Below are positions 10,738-20,096 of a stretch of 64,000 nucleotides of DNA, one piece after another. The translations under genes were made by a program, and so were the position numbers. Source of the DNA: Enterococcus gilvus ATCC BAA-350 (GTDB taxonomy: Bacteria > Bacillota > Bacilli > Lactobacillales > Enterococcaceae); NCBI RefSeq assembly GCF_000407545.1, contig NZ_ASWH01000001.1:2681501-2745500 (forward strand), given 5' to 3'. The notes beneath the pieces are model-generated. The model was not told the origin of the DNA, searched no databases, and worked only from the letters and a program-made list of their open reading frames with translations. Numbering within the stretch: the first letter of the stretch is position 1; each line of letters starts with the position of its first letter.

Positions 10738-12945
10738 CTATCCCTTCGTCCGTTTCACACTATAAACATCCGGGACAGTCTTGATTTTATCAACAATCGA
10801 GTACAGATGATTCAAGTTTTGAATTTTAAACGTCAAGTTGATGAGCGCCAAACGATCTTTCGTTGGCTTTGCTTCAACACTCACTAATTTCTTAGTCATG
10901 CCGCTCACGATATTCAAGACATCATTCAGCAACCCGTCACGATTGAAGCCGTAAATCTCTAGGTCGGCATTGTAATCTTGAACAGAATTGGAGGTATCTT
11001 CCCATTCTACTTCGATCAATCGTTGCTGGATATCTTTTTGTTTCGTAATATTTGGGCAATCGGCACGATGGATCGAGATTCCTCGACCTTTTGTAATGTA
11101 ACCGACGATGTTATCCCCAGGAACAGGATTGCAGCAATGACTGATCCGAATCAATAGGTTCTCGATGCCTTGAATGACGATGCCGCCTTCATGGCGAACT
11201 TTGATTTTTTCTGGTTCTTTCGGACTGCTGACCATCTCATCTACAGCATCTCGCTGTTTTTGCTTCATTTGTTCTCGGCGTTCTTTTTCCGTCAAACGAT
11301 TGGCGAAGGTCAATGCACTGATTTCACCAAATCCAATGGCCGCATATAAGTCTTCTTCACTGTGGAAATTAAATTTATCCAACACGTCTGAAAGTTTGTC
11401 CTTCGTCAGCATTTCTTTCGGAACAAACCCTAAGTCATTGATACACTTAATTACAGCATCATGGCCTTTTGATACATTTTCTTCTCGATCCTGTGTCTTG
11501 AAGAACCGTTTGATTTTATTTTTTGCTTTGCTGGTTTTGACTAGATTCAACCAGTCGCGGCTTGGTCCAAAGGAATTAGCTGAGGTCATGATCTCAATGA
11601 TATCGCCATTTTTCAGTTTATAATCTAGCTGGACCATCTTGCCATTGACCTTAGCACCTGTGGTTTTATTTCCGACATCTGTATGGATACTATAAGCAAA
11701 ATCCAACGGACCAGAACCTTTTGGCAGTTCAGTTACGTCGCCTTTTGGTGTAAAGACGTACACCTTATCACTGAAAATATCGCCCTTGACGCTCTCCATA
11801 AATTCTGAGGCATCATAGCTTTCATCTTGCAATTCGATAATTTCACGGAACCAGTCCAGTTGCTTGTTGTCCTGTGTTGTTTCTGTCTTATCCGTTTTTC
11901 CCTCTTTATATGCCCAGTGAGCCGCAACCCCGAACTCAGCGATCTGATGCATCTCATGGGTCCGAATTTGTACCTCCACTGGGTTGCCGCTTGGTCCAAT
12001 GATCGTCGTATGCAACGACTGATACATATTGGCCTTTGGCATGGCGATGTAGTCTTTAAAGCGTCCTGGCATCGGCTTCCATTTGGTATGGATCGCCCCT
12101 AGGACTGCATAACAGTCTTTGATCGAATCCACGATTACGCGAATCGCCAACAGGTCGTAAATTTCATCAAATTGTTTCTTTTGATCCCGCATTTTACGAT
12201 AGATGGAATAAATATGCTTCGGACGACCGTAAATATCGCCTTCGATCCCTAATTCTCTTGTCGCTTCTTTGATTTCATTTACAGCTTCGTCCACAAAGCC
12301 TTCACGTTCGTCACGCTTACTGCGCATCAAGTGAACGATCCGATAATATTGCTTTGGATTCAAATAGCGCAAGGCAGTATCTTCTAGTTCCCACTTGATC
12401 CGGCTCATCCCTAAACGATCCGCTAACGGTGCATAAATTTCTAGCGTTTCACGAGCGATGCGGCGTTGCTTGTCATCACGTAAATATTTTAGTGTACGCA
12501 TATTGTGCAGACGGTCGGCTAATTTGACCATGATGACCCGTAGATCTTGTGCCATCGCTAAAAGCATCTTACGGTGATTTTCTGCTAATTGTTCTTCATG
12601 AGATTTGTATTTGATCTTCCCTAATTTGGTAACGCCATCCACTAACGAGGCCACGTCTTCCCCAAATTCAACCTTCAAATCTTCCAATGTTACGGGTGTG
12701 TCTTCTACCACATCGTGCAAAAAGCCTGTCGCAACAGTATGCGGGTCCATATGTAAGTCAGCCAAAATACCTGCGACTTGGATCGGATGAATGATGTAGG
12801 GTTCTCCTGATTTGCGAACCTGGGGCTTATGGGCTTCATAAGCAAAGTCGTATGCCTTTTGTACAAACGCCACGTGCTCTTTTCCCATGTAAGTACTGAC
12901 CATCCTGATGACGTCAGGACCAGTCAATTCAACTTCTTTTGCCAT
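10738..12945 (-). CDS. rel: Bifunctional (p)ppGpp synthetase/hydrolase (Rel/RSH)
   Basis: Long RSH enzyme of about 735 residues that makes and degrades the stringent-response alarmone. Domain order: HD hydrolase with an intact HDVVEDT motif (about residues 75-82), synthetase with RIKWELEDTALRYL and the catalytic stretch around GRFKDYIAMPKANMYQSLHT, then TGS (VFTPKGDVTELPKGSGPLDFAYS), a zinc-finger or helical region with SHCCNPVPGD, and a C-terminal ACT domain. Both activities should be present. The ATG at 12945 is preceded by AAGGGGGAACG; the longer frame to 13014 lacks support. It lies between rsmE and dtd in one orientation. Confidence 0.96.
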   Translation of the reverse strand: MAKEVELTGPDVIRMVSTYMGKEHVAFVQKAYDFAYEAHKPQVRKSGEPYIIHPIQVAGILADLHMDPHTVATGFLHDVVEDTPVTLEDLKVEFGEDVASLVDGVTKLGKIKYKSHEEQLAENHRKMLLAMAQDLRVIMVKLADRLHNMRTLKYLRDDKQRRIARETLEIYAPLADRLGMSRIKWELEDTALRYLNPKQYYRIVHLMRSKRDEREGFVDEAVNEIKEATRELGIEGDIYGRPKHIYSIYRKMRDQKKQFDEIYDLLAIRVIVDSIKDCYAVLGAIHTKWKPMPGRFKDYIAMPKANMYQSLHTTIIGPSGNPVEVQIRTHEMHQIAEFGVAAHWAYKEGKTDKTETTQDNKQLDWFREIIELQDESYDASEFMESVKGDIFSDKVYVFTPKGDVTELPKGSGPLDFAYSIHTDVGNKTTGAKVNGKMVQLDYKLKNGDIIEIMTSANSFGPSRDWLNLVKTSKAKNKIKRFFKTQDREENVSKGHDAVIKCINDLGFVPKEMLTKDKLSDVLDKFNFHSEEDLYAAIGFGEISALTFANRLTEKERREQMKQKQRDAVDEMVSSPKEPEKIKVRHEGGIVIQGIENLLIRISHCCNPVPGDNIVGYITKGRGISIHRADCPNITKQKDIQQRLIEVEWEDTSNSVQDYNADLEIYGFNRDGLLNDVLNIVSGMTKKLVSVEAKPTKDRLALINLTFKIQNLNHLYSIVDKIKTVPDVYSVKRTKG

Positions 12946-13135
12946 GTGACGTTCCCCCTTATTCTTAGTGACTGGAATACAAAAAAACATTCGGAATGAA
13001 AACGAACTTCTCAATCAGCAAGAACATTTTCTGTAATTTTCTTTCTACTTTATGAACCCGAACGCTTTTATTCCACTCTCTTTTTGAAAATGATTGCTCT
13101 TATTATACAAACTCTCGTAAGCTTTTTCAATCAAA

Positions 13136-13879
13136 TCAGTGTTGCAGCTCATAATAGAAACTTGCCGCACTTAAAAGATAAAAAGGCGCCGTTTCTGTCC
13201 GTAATATTCTTGGCCCTAAACCGCATAGTTTCGCTCCTGCCGCTTGAAACGCGTCAATTTCCTTCGGCGTCAAGCCGCCCTCTGGACCAAAAACGACCAA
13301 TAGTTTTTGTCCTGCGCTCAAGCTTCGAAACGTTTGGACAACTTGCGCCTGCTCGCCTTGCTTCGCGGATTCTTCATAGGCGATCAGCACGGCATCGTAT
13401 TCAGAAAAACGAGTGGTCAACTCTTTTTCAGAAGTAAAGTGAACAGTGGGCAACGCTTGGCGATGGGACTGCTCCGCTGCTTCTTGCGCGATTTTGTTTA
13501 ATCGCTGCTGCTTCTTTTGCTGCTTTTTCGTATCCCATTTCGCCACAGAGCTTTCTCCTGGAAAGGCAATGAAGGCATGCGCACCAAGTTCTGTCCCCTT
13601 CTGAACGATCAGTTCCAGTTTCTCACCTTTAGGAAATCCGCTGGCAATCGTGATCTGGATCGGCAGCTCACGCTCTAGGCGTTCTTTTTCAACCTCTTCC
13701 AGCATCACTTTCTCACTATCCATAGCAATGATTTTGGCTTTGATCGCTGTTTGGTCGTTGAAGACAAGAAAGACTTGGTCATCGACAGTCATCCGCATCA
13801 CACGAGACATATGATGGTGCGGCTCTCCCGTAACTGTCACAGCAGGTTGATACGCTTGATCGATAAAATAACGTTGCAT
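13136..13879 (-). CDS. rsmE: 16S rRNA m3U1498 methyltransferase
   Basis: SPOUT-class methyltransferase of 247 residues modifying U1498 of 16S rRNA. The N-terminal PUA-like part starts MQRYFIDQAYQPAVTVTGEPHHHMSRVMR; the C-terminal knot contains LLVVFGPEGGLTPKEIDAF and LGPRILRTETAPFYLLSA, the SAM-binding loops of the family. It begins one base after the prmA stop, the usual prmA-rsmE pair. Confidence 0.95.
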   Translation of the reverse strand: MQRYFIDQAYQPAVTVTGEPHHHMSRVMRMTVDDQVFLVFNDQTAIKAKIIAMDSEKVMLEEVEKERLERELPIQITIASGFPKGEKLELIVQKGTELGAHAFIAFPGESSVAKWDTKKQQKKQQRLNKIAQEAAEQSHRQALPTVHFTSEKELTTRFSEYDAVLIAYEESAKQGEQAQVVQTFRSLSAGQKLLVVFGPEGGLTPKEIDAFQAAGAKLCGLGPRILRTETAPFYLLSAASFYYELQH

Positions 13880-13880
13880 C

Positions 13881-14828
13881 TTATTCTTCCTCTGGTTTCT
13901 TCAGGATAATAGCGAACCAGTCTTTTTGTTGGAAGATTCGATCAACTTCAAAGCCTTGTGCGTACATTTCCTCTAATACCATATCTTTTTTATCTTCGAT
14001 GATTCCAGAGACGATAAAGGTGCCCTCTGATTTCAATAAGCGCCACGCATCTTCGATCATTAGGACGATGATGTCTGCTAAAATATTTGCCACGATAACA
14101 TCGGCTTCTTGCTCTACACCCACCAATAAATTATTCGCAGACACGTGGATATTTTCTGTATGGGCATTGAGGTCTACGTTTTCCTGTGCTGAACGCACCG
14201 CAACTTCATCTAAATCATAGGCATAGATTTCTTGTGCGCCGTAAAGGGAACTCGCGATACTCAATACACCCGAACCTGTACCAACATCCAAGACCGTTTC
14301 CCCACCGCGCAGCACTGTTTCCAGCGCCTGCAGCGTCAGATTCGTTGTCGGATGCGTCCCTGTTCCAAACGCCATGCCGGGATCTAAGGTGATGATTTTT
14401 TCATCTTCGTGTTGCGCTTCGTAATTCTCCCAGCTTGGAACGATCGTCAAATAACGAGTCACGCGAACTGGATGGTAATATTTCTTCCAAGCCGTCGCCC
14501 AGTCACTCTCTTCCACTTCACTGACTTCTAGGAGATTTTTTCCGATGTTCAAGCCGAATTCAGGGAGTTTTTCAATCTTTGTTTTAATGAAGGGCAAAAT
14601 CTCTGGTAAAAAGATCGTTTCTGGAAAATACGCCATCACGACGGCCCCTTCGGTCAAGCTTGAAAAAGTCTCTTTATCCAGCAATTCCCCGTACTGATCT
14701 TCTTGATAATTCTCAAAATCCAAGGCATCTTCAATCGCTACACCTGATGCCCCTGCCTCCATCAAAATATTCGAAACAGCTTCTACTGCTTCGCTTTCTG
14801 TCGTTACCTTTACTTCATTCCATTTCAT
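13881..14828 (-). CDS. prmA: Ribosomal protein L11 methyltransferase
   Basis: SAM-dependent methyltransferase of 315 residues that methylates ribosomal protein L11. The C-terminal Rossmann domain holds LDPGMAFGTGTHPTTNL, motif I VLDVGTGSGVLSI and the NPPY-like segment DVIVANILADII. The N-terminal substrate domain starts MKWNEVKVTTESEAVEAVSN. It lies 12 bases downstream of the DUF3013 gene and directly before rsmE. Confidence 0.95.
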   Translation of the reverse strand: MKWNEVKVTTESEAVEAVSNILMEAGASGVAIEDALDFENYQEDQYGELLDKETFSSLTEGAVVMAYFPETIFLPEILPFIKTKIEKLPEFGLNIGKNLLEVSEVEESDWATAWKKYYHPVRVTRYLTIVPSWENYEAQHEDEKIITLDPGMAFGTGTHPTTNLTLQALETVLRGGETVLDVGTGSGVLSIASSLYGAQEIYAYDLDEVAVRSAQENVDLNAHTENIHVSANNLLVGVEQEADVIVANILADIIVLMIEDAWRLLKSEGTFIVSGIIEDKKDMVLEEMYAQGFEVDRIFQQKDWFAIILKKPEEE

Positions 14829-14840
14829 TTTTTTCGCCCC

Positions 14841-15317
14841 TTAATAACTTGGATATGGCAGATAGCTGCTGTCGGTTGGTTTGATCGTCGCCTTGAATAC
14901 CGCATCGTCCCAGTTCATTTCAAAAACCGCGTCCTCACTATCATCCGCTAAAAAGTCTAGCAAATCGCTCTGGCCTTCCTCAATCACGTCCTTCAAATAG
15001 TCTACGACAGCGGTCAGTTCATTTTTCTTCATGCCTTTTTTGCCTTCGTAAGGAATCACTGCCAAATAATTCTCTGTATCGTAGTCAGATTTAGTCGGAT
15101 CGACTAATACGATCGCGTCTTCAAACTCAATGATTTCCTCCTCTGAAGCCACGCCATCTACATCATCGATCTCAATCTGTTCTTTATTCTCTCCATAAAT
15201 GCGAAAAGCGATCTCAAAACTGTGGTTTCGCGTATCCCAATCCAGTGCTAGTTCATAATCAGGAATTTTTTTGTTCAAGTATTTGTCTAAATAAGTAATC
15301 ATGGTCTCTTTTGCCAT
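14841..15317 (-). CDS. DUF3013 family protein
   Basis: A very acidic 158-residue soluble protein starting MAKETMITYLDKYLNKKIPD. Its sequence and position immediately before prmA-rsmE fit the DUF3013 family of lactic acid bacteria, which has no known function. The ATG at 15317 has GGAGG nine bases upstream; it starts two bases after the end of the glycosylase gene, so translation is probably coupled. No membrane segment or catalytic motif is visible. Confidence 0.72.
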   Translation of the reverse strand: MAKETMITYLDKYLNKKIPDYELALDWDTRNHSFEIAFRIYGENKEQIEIDDVDGVASEEEIIEFEDAIVLVDPTKSDYDTENYLAVIPYEGKKGMKKNELTAVVDYLKDVIEEGQSDLLDFLADDSEDAVFEMNWDDAVFKATIKPTDSSYLPYPSY

Positions 15318-15319
15318 TT

Positions 15320-15946
15320 TTAGTTCCTCCATCCATTGTTTTCTTCTAGTAATGCTTTGCGTTGATTGGTTATGTAAGGATTTCCAGAAACAACAAAACG
15401 CAGAGGTTTCTCCGTCCAAATCCCTTTATTGGGTATGCCGATGCGTGGAAGAACCTCGATTTTTTTAGGAATCCGTCGTTTTTCAGGAACCAAATGCAGG
15501 CTACTTGTAAAAATAGAGTCGCCATATAATTCACGAGTGATTCCTAGTGCCTCCACTAATTTCCCCGGACCGTCGGAGAGCATCGCTCCCGCTCTGCCAT
15601 GACGATTGCGGATCATTTGCGCCACGCCATCAACCGGTTCAAGCCCTCGGATCATTACACCTTGAGGCGTTCCTTCAGGCTGAGTGATCATATTTAAGAT
15701 CAAATGCGTGTGCATCGTGTATAAATAGATCGTTCCCGGCTTTTCATACATGGCACGTACACGAGGAGTCGCACGCATCCCGTAACTATGCGCCGCTTCA
15801 TCCTCTGGCCCTAAGTAGGCTTCACAATCAACGATGTAGCCACCTAATGTCCCAGAAGGCGTTTCATGCTCTAAATACATTCCCAATAAATAGCGCGCCA
15901 CATTTTCCGTCGTTTCTGTATTAAAATAATCAATTAACTGCTCCAT
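15320..15946 (-). CDS. DNA-3-methyladenine glycosylase (AAG/MPG type)
   Basis: Base-excision repair glycosylase of about 208 residues removing alkylated purines. The motifs ARYLLGMYLEH, GYIVDCEAYLGPEDEAAHSY (with the catalytic Glu of the family) and GPGKLVEALGI are typical. I use the ATG at 15946 because the in-frame GTG three codons upstream lies inside the ribosome site GAAGGTGAG. It opens the six-gene minus-strand block that runs through DUF3013, prmA, rsmE, rel and dtd. Confidence 0.92.
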   Translation of the reverse strand: MEQLIDYFNTETTENVARYLLGMYLEHETPSGTLGGYIVDCEAYLGPEDEAAHSYGMRATPRVRAMYEKPGTIYLYTMHTHLILNMITQPEGTPQGVMIRGLEPVDGVAQMIRNRHGRAGAMLSDGPGKLVEALGITRELYGDSIFTSSLHLVPEKRRIPKKIEVLPRIGIPNKGIWTEKPLRFVVSGNPYITNQRKALLEENNGWRN

Positions 15947-16101
15947 TTTTCTCACCTTCTACATGATACACAATAATCCTGCCGCATGCTACGCTCAACG
16001 ACCAAAACTCAGCAAACACAAAGGAATCTTTCTAGTCGAACAATAGAACTCCCTCCCCTTCTCTAACATATCCAAACAAAGCACCCTCACCAAAAAAATG
16101 C

Positions 16102-16107
16102 TATAAT
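16102..16107 (+). promoter_or_regulatory. Candidate promoter upstream of rarA
   Basis: TATAAT preceded by TGC (extended -10) at 16099-16107; no good -35. The start would give rarA a leader of about 240 nt that contains the repeat pair at 16118-16270. Confidence 0.5.
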
Positions 16108-16117
16108 GAGAACATAC

Positions 16118-16270
16118 ATTTGCCAGTCCAACTTTTCGCAGTTTACTAAATTCAACGTGAACACACTTTGTTAAATGTAAACATCAGAAGAACTGTTTCG
16201 TTGGATGCTAAGCGTACGAAAATAGATACCTTACTCTGAGCTAGCTGCCAGTTCTGCTTTTCGCAGTTTA
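16118..16270 (+). repeat. Intergenic repeat element, copy B, before rarA
   Basis: Two 28-nt modules (16118-16145 and 16243-16270) share 23 of 28 bases; each reads TGCCAGT...CTTTTCGCAGTTTA. The same module pair, in the same orientation relative to the downstream gene, occurs at 47444-47628. In the second module CTGC and GCAG can form a 4-bp hairpin around TTTTC. This element fills most of the 406-bp stretch between mpg and rarA; I see nothing else there except the promoter at 16102. Confidence 0.6.
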
Positions 16271-16352
16271 TTAAAACTCGTAATTAATCTGCTTTTTACT
16301 CGTAACCATCGCAACTGAAATAGTATTATTCATTCTTTCAAGGAGGTTTCTC

Positions 16353-17630
16353 ATGCAACAGCCGTTAGCTTATCGTATGCGCCCACGCAACTTAGACGAA
16401 GTTGTCGGGCAGCAGCATCTAGTTGGTCCCGGAAAAATTATTCGGCGCATGGTTGATGCGCGAATGCTTTCTTCGATGATTTTATATGGACCGCCAGGCA
16501 CAGGAAAAACCAGTATCGCAAGCGCCATTGCTGGCTCAACAAATTATGCGTTTCGAATGTTGAATGCGGCTACGGACGCAAAAAAAGATTTACAGATCGT
16601 CGCCGAAGAAGCAAAAATGAGCGGGACAGTTATTTTATTGTTAGATGAAGTGCATCGCTTAGATAAAACCAAACAGGATTTTCTACTGCCTCATTTAGAA
16701 AGCGGCCGCATCATCATGATTGGGGCTACCACCGAAAATCCCTATATCACAATCAATCCCGCGATTAGAAGTCGAACGCAGATTTTTGAGGTAAAGCCGT
16801 TAGATGAGTACGATATTATCTCCGCAGTTAAGACAGCTTTAAAAGACAAGGAGCGCGGACTTGGAGAGTATCCTGTGGAACTAGATGAGGATGCATTGAC
16901 TCATTTGGCTCGCGCAACAAATGGCGATTTAAGAAGCGCACTGAATGGATTAGAATTAGCGACAAAATCCACACCTAAAGATACTGAAGAAAAAATTCAT
17001 TTGACGCTTTCGATCATCGAAGAATGTGTTCAACGGAAAGCCTTGACTCATGATAAGGATGGCGATGCCCATTATGATGTGATCTCTGCTTTTCAAAAGT
17101 CTATTCGCGGCAGTGATGTGAATGCCGCATTGCACTATTTGGGCCGATTAGTCGAAGCGGGGGATCTGCCGATTATTTGCCGTCGGTTGATGGTCATCGG
17201 TTATGAAGACATTGGCTTGGCAAATCCCGCCGCAGCCGCTCGAACCGTCCAGGCAGTCCAAGCAGCAGAAAAATTAGGCTTTCCCGAAGCACGGATTCCT
17301 TTGGCGGATGCAGTCGTAGATCTTTGCTTGTCCCCTAAATCGAATTCTGCCTATGCCGCATTGGACGCGGCGATCACAGATATCCGAATGGGGAATGCCG
17401 GAGAAGTACCTGACCATTTACGAGACAGTCACTACAAAGGGGCAAAGGAGTTGAACCGCGGCATCGGCTACCAATACCCGCATAGTTTTGAGAATGCCTG
17501 GGTTGATCAGCAATATTTACCAGACAAAATCAAGAATGCCCATTACTATGAACCTAAATCTACCGGTAAGTATGAGCAGGCTCTCGGACAGCAATACCAA
17601 CGAATCGAAGAATGGAAAAAGAAGAAATAA
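16353..17630 (+). CDS. rarA: Replication-associated recombination protein RarA (MgsA)
   Basis: AAA+ ATPase of 425 residues acting at stalled replication forks. Walker A GPPGTGKTS lies near residue 48, Walker B LLLDEVHR near 95, sensor 1 in MIGATTENP, and the C-terminal oligomerisation region carries ICRRLMVIGYEDIGLANP and HYKGAKELNRGIGYQYP. The ATG follows AAGGAGGTTTCTC. Its long upstream region contains a repeat element. In Bacillus subtilis the 6S-1 RNA gene lies next to rarA; here a 6S RNA gene is found 2.5 kb downstream. Confidence 0.96.
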   Translation: MQQPLAYRMRPRNLDEVVGQQHLVGPGKIIRRMVDARMLSSMILYGPPGTGKTSIASAIAGSTNYAFRMLNAATDAKKDLQIVAEEAKMSGTVILLLDEVHRLDKTKQDFLLPHLESGRIIMIGATTENPYITINPAIRSRTQIFEVKPLDEYDIISAVKTALKDKERGLGEYPVELDEDALTHLARATNGDLRSALNGLELATKSTPKDTEEKIHLTLSIIEECVQRKALTHDKDGDAHYDVISAFQKSIRGSDVNAALHYLGRLVEAGDLPIICRRLMVIGYEDIGLANPAAAARTVQAVQAAEKLGFPEARIPLADAVVDLCLSPKSNSAYAALDAAITDIRMGNAGEVPDHLRDSHYKGAKELNRGIGYQYPHSFENAWVDQQYLPDKIKNAHYYEPKSTGKYEQALGQQYQRIEEWKKKK

Positions 17631-17651
17631 GTTCTTCTTTTATAAAGAGGC

Positions 17652-17693
17652 AAAAACAGGCGTCAAGCTTTCGGGCTTGACGCCTGTTTTTTT
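17652..17693. terminator. Bidirectional terminator between rarA and the MFS gene
   Basis: AACAGGCGTCAAGC and its exact complement with a 6-nt loop, flanked by A and T runs on both sides. Confidence 0.93.
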
Positions 17694-19116
17694 AAATCGT
17701 GTGCTTATCAGCAGAGGCTGTTGTTTTATTCGTTAGGAAGAGACTCGGCAGGAAGAGCAATGCTAAGACAACGACTGAGACGAGAAAGCCCGCATGATAG
17801 GCGGCCAGCTCATGGGCAACCGTTGGCTGAGCTCCTTGCAATACCGTAGCCACTACTGTAGCGATCATCGCTGAACCAACACTTGATCCTAGATTTTCAA
17901 TAATATTGATACCTACACCTGCGTCAGGCAATTCTTCATCCGCTAAGCCTGTATACGCATCGCTGGTCAACGGTAAATTGATGCCGCCAAAGCTTGTTCC
18001 TCGGATGAACAGGATCAGCGCGATCCAAATCATATTCGTTTGATCGGTGACAAACAGCAGTGGGATCGTCCCAACTAAAGAAATGACCAAGCTGACGATC
18101 ACAACATATTTTGCACCAAGCTGATCGATCATTTTCCCGATCAATGGACGCGTGACTAACATCCCCACTCCTTGGGGAATTAGGGCAATCGCAGCCTCCA
18201 TCGCGGAAAAATGACGGAAATTTTGGAAAAATAGTGGCAAAATAAGCATGGGGCCCATAATAGCGATGTTGGCGAAAAACAGACCGACACTTGATGCTTT
18301 GAAGCTGCGATGAGAAAAGATTGTTAGCGGCAACACCGTCTTGTGCCCTTTATACCGATCGTAGAAGATATAGGCGATCAAGAGCAGCACGCCGATACCT
18401 GTCCAAGTCAAGGATTCGCTATTATTGAACGTTGCATGATCCGCAGCTTTTGTAATACCGTAAATCAACGCGGCGCTCATCGCTGATAAATCAAGAATAC
18501 CGAAAATATCCAATTTACTTTCTCGGTTAAATGGTTCAAAAGCGGGCAATGTTCGCATCATTAAAGGTGCCGCGATGAGAACGATGAAAACATTGATAAA
18601 GAAGATCCAGCGCCATGATGCCGCTTGAACGATGAACCCGCCTAATACAGGACCAAGGATCGGTCCAAAGATCATTGGCGTACTGACGATCGCCATGACG
18701 CGTCCGATATTTTCGGGACCTGCCGTTTTAACTAACAGGGTTGACATCAAGGGCGTAATGATCCCTGCCGTAAACCCCTGAAGCAGACGAAAAACGATGA
18801 AGCTCGTAACACTCCAGCTAATACCTGCTAAAACAGAGGTGAAACCGAAAAGAATGACGGCAGCAATGAAAATCTTCTTTCCGTCAAAACGATTCATCAG
18901 CCAACCTGCGATAGGTACGGCAATGGCTAACGCCAAGACATAGCCCGTGATCGCCCATTGGATCGTTGCTAAGTTCGTGTGAAAATTTCTGGTCAATTGA
19001 TCAATGGCGATATTCACCATCGTTGAGTCCAGCATTGGGGCAATAGCGCCTAAAGCAATCGCCCAGGCAGCAGATAATACTTCTTTTGGTAATTTATTTA
19101 AATGTGATTGAGTCAT
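17692..19116 (-). CDS. MFS drug exporter, DHA2 (EmrB/QacA) type
   Basis: About 474 residues with roughly 14 hydrophobic helices, typical of drug:H+ antiporters of the DHA2 family. Characteristic pieces are the segment GWLMNRFDGKKIF (motif A), GPILGPVLGGFIVQAASWRW (motif C, antiporter signature) and the N-terminal ALGAIAPMLDSTMVNIA. The ATG at 19116 has AAAGG eight bases upstream. The gene follows a MarR regulator in the same orientation but is separated from it by a terminator and has its own promoter with a palindrome over the -10. The substrate cannot be deduced. Confidence 0.92.
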   Translation of the reverse strand: MTQSHLNKLPKEVLSAAWAIALGAIAPMLDSTMVNIAIDQLTRNFHTNLATIQWAITGYVLALAIAVPIAGWLMNRFDGKKIFIAAVILFGFTSVLAGISWSVTSFIVFRLLQGFTAGIITPLMSTLLVKTAGPENIGRVMAIVSTPMIFGPILGPVLGGFIVQAASWRWIFFINVFIVLIAAPLMMRTLPAFEPFNRESKLDIFGILDLSAMSAALIYGITKAADHATFNNSESLTWTGIGVLLLIAYIFYDRYKGHKTVLPLTIFSHRSFKASSVGLFFANIAIMGPMLILPLFFQNFRHFSAMEAAIALIPQGVGMLVTRPLIGKMIDQLGAKYVVIVSLVISLVGTIPLLFVTDQTNMIWIALILFIRGTSFGGINLPLTSDAYTGLADEELPDAGVGINIIENLGSSVGSAMIATVVATVLQGAQPTVAHELAAYHAGFLVSVVVLALLFLPSLFLTNKTTASADKHTI

Positions 19117-19191
19117 AGAAAACACCTTTCTTATTGTTATGGATTTGATTGAAATGTCTATTCTTCCCCTTGTCGAATAGCGGTCTTTTTT

Positions 19192-19232
19192 GTTTCCCAG
19201 GAAACTATACAGCCTCTTTGTTTCCTTGTCAA
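19192..19232 (-). promoter_or_regulatory. Promoter and probable MarR operator of the MFS gene
   Basis: TTGACA (19227-19232), 17-bp spacer, TATAGT (19204-19209) on the minus strand. A palindrome GTTTCC-TG-GGAAAC (19192-19205) covers the -10 end and start region. The spacer begins AGGAAACAAAG, echoed at the marR promoter. Confidence 0.72.
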
Positions 19233-19244
19233 CAAAATTAAATC

Positions 19245-19277
19245 AAAAAAAAAGAAGCAGTCGCGAATGACTGCTTC
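19245..19277 (-). terminator. Terminator of the marR gene
   Basis: GAAGCAGTC and GACTGCTTC with a 6-nt loop followed by nine T on the minus strand, directly after the marR stop. Confidence 0.92.
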
Positions 19278-19280
19278 AAA

Positions 19281-19748
19281 TCAGTGAGTTGTGATCCCTT
19301 GTTTCTTGATTTCTGAATCCAAATGTTGGTTATACCGTGCGAGAAATGTTAAGAAGGCATCGTATTGATCGTCAGTAATTGGTTCAAAAACAACCTCGTC
19401 GCGATCTTCAAATTCTTGGTGAAGCTGCTCATGAATATCAAAGACCTTTTGTCCTTCTTCAGTCAGCTTAAAATAAATTTCCTTTTTATTATCCGCCTTT
19501 TGGTAACTTTCAATATACTTCTTTTGCAGCATTTTTTTCGTCAGCTTACTGATGGCCCCACGAGTCATATACATAGATTCCGCCATTTTTGTAACGTTTG
19601 GGTCTTCATGTTTACCAATAAATTCGATGCAATGTACTTCGGAAACAGCATATCCTGCCAAAGCTTTTTCCATTTTTACCTTATCTAACCAGGCCCGCTT
19701 GTTAAACACTTCGCTGAAGCCTTCCAGAACCTCTTCTCTTTTGTTCAT
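19281..19748 (-). CDS. MarR-family transcriptional regulator
   Basis: A 155-residue winged-helix repressor. The DNA-binding region is VTKMAESMYMTRGAISKLTKKML followed by the wing KKYIESYQKADNKKEIYFKLTEEG. It contains one Cys (ECHCIEF-like segment VHCIEF), so redox sensing is possible but unproven. It begins after AGGGGGATCGAGT and is oriented toward the MFS exporter, so regulation of that pump and of itself is the likely role. Confidence 0.9.
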   Translation of the reverse strand: MNKREEVLEGFSEVFNKRAWLDKVKMEKALAGYAVSEVHCIEFIGKHEDPNVTKMAESMYMTRGAISKLTKKMLQKKYIESYQKADNKKEIYFKLTEEGQKVFDIHEQLHQEFEDRDEVVFEPITDDQYDAFLTFLARYNQHLDSEIKKQGITTH

Positions 19749-19807
19749 ACTCGATCCCCCTAGTCATTGCGCTGGACTTTTTATTAACCATTCGTAAATG
19801 CAAGACT

Positions 19808-19836
19808 ATTTTAAGGTGTTTTTGTTTCTTTTTCAA
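19808..19836 (-). promoter_or_regulatory. Promoter of marR
   Basis: TTGAAA (19831-19836), 17-bp spacer starting AAGAAACAAA, TAAAAT (19808-19813) on the minus strand. The spacer motif matches AAGGAAACAAA at the MFS promoter in the same position, suggesting a shared operator. Confidence 0.65.
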
Positions 19837-19977
19837 CAAAATCATTTTGGATTCCGTTCGATCCGTCTTCTTTTCATTTATAAAAGTCAAATATATCGTG
19901 TTGCTTTGTCTGCTTTCAACAATTAAAAAATCAAATAAAAATGTAAAAATATAAATTAAATAAATAAGTAATTTTTT

Positions 19978-20006
19978 TTGACATACCGCCTTCTTTTTCA
20001 TACTAT
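19978..20006 (+). promoter_or_regulatory. Distal promoter upstream of the 6S RNA gene
   Basis: Consensus TTGACA (19978-19983), 17-bp spacer, TACTAT (20001-20006). It would start about 90 nt upstream of the mature 6S RNA. The AT-rich stretch 19837-19977 holds nothing else that I can assign. Confidence 0.6.
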
Positions 20007-20067
20007 ATAGGTATAGAAGATGTGAGTGGCTCGAACCTTTTCAGATGTGTTCTAAAAGACCACTTCG

Positions 20068-20096
20068 TTGCGTCTCTATAATGACTATGCTATGAT
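20068..20096 (+). promoter_or_regulatory. Proximal promoter of the 6S RNA gene
   Basis: TTGCGT (20068-20073), 17-bp spacer, TATGAT (20091-20096). The expected start coincides with the 5' end of the closing stem at about 20101. Confidence 0.7.

Noticed and set aside
19702..20001. A 99-codon minus-strand ORF upstream of marR
   Set aside because: It overlaps the marR start and promoter, is built from AT-rich sequence and has no ribosome site or family resemblance.
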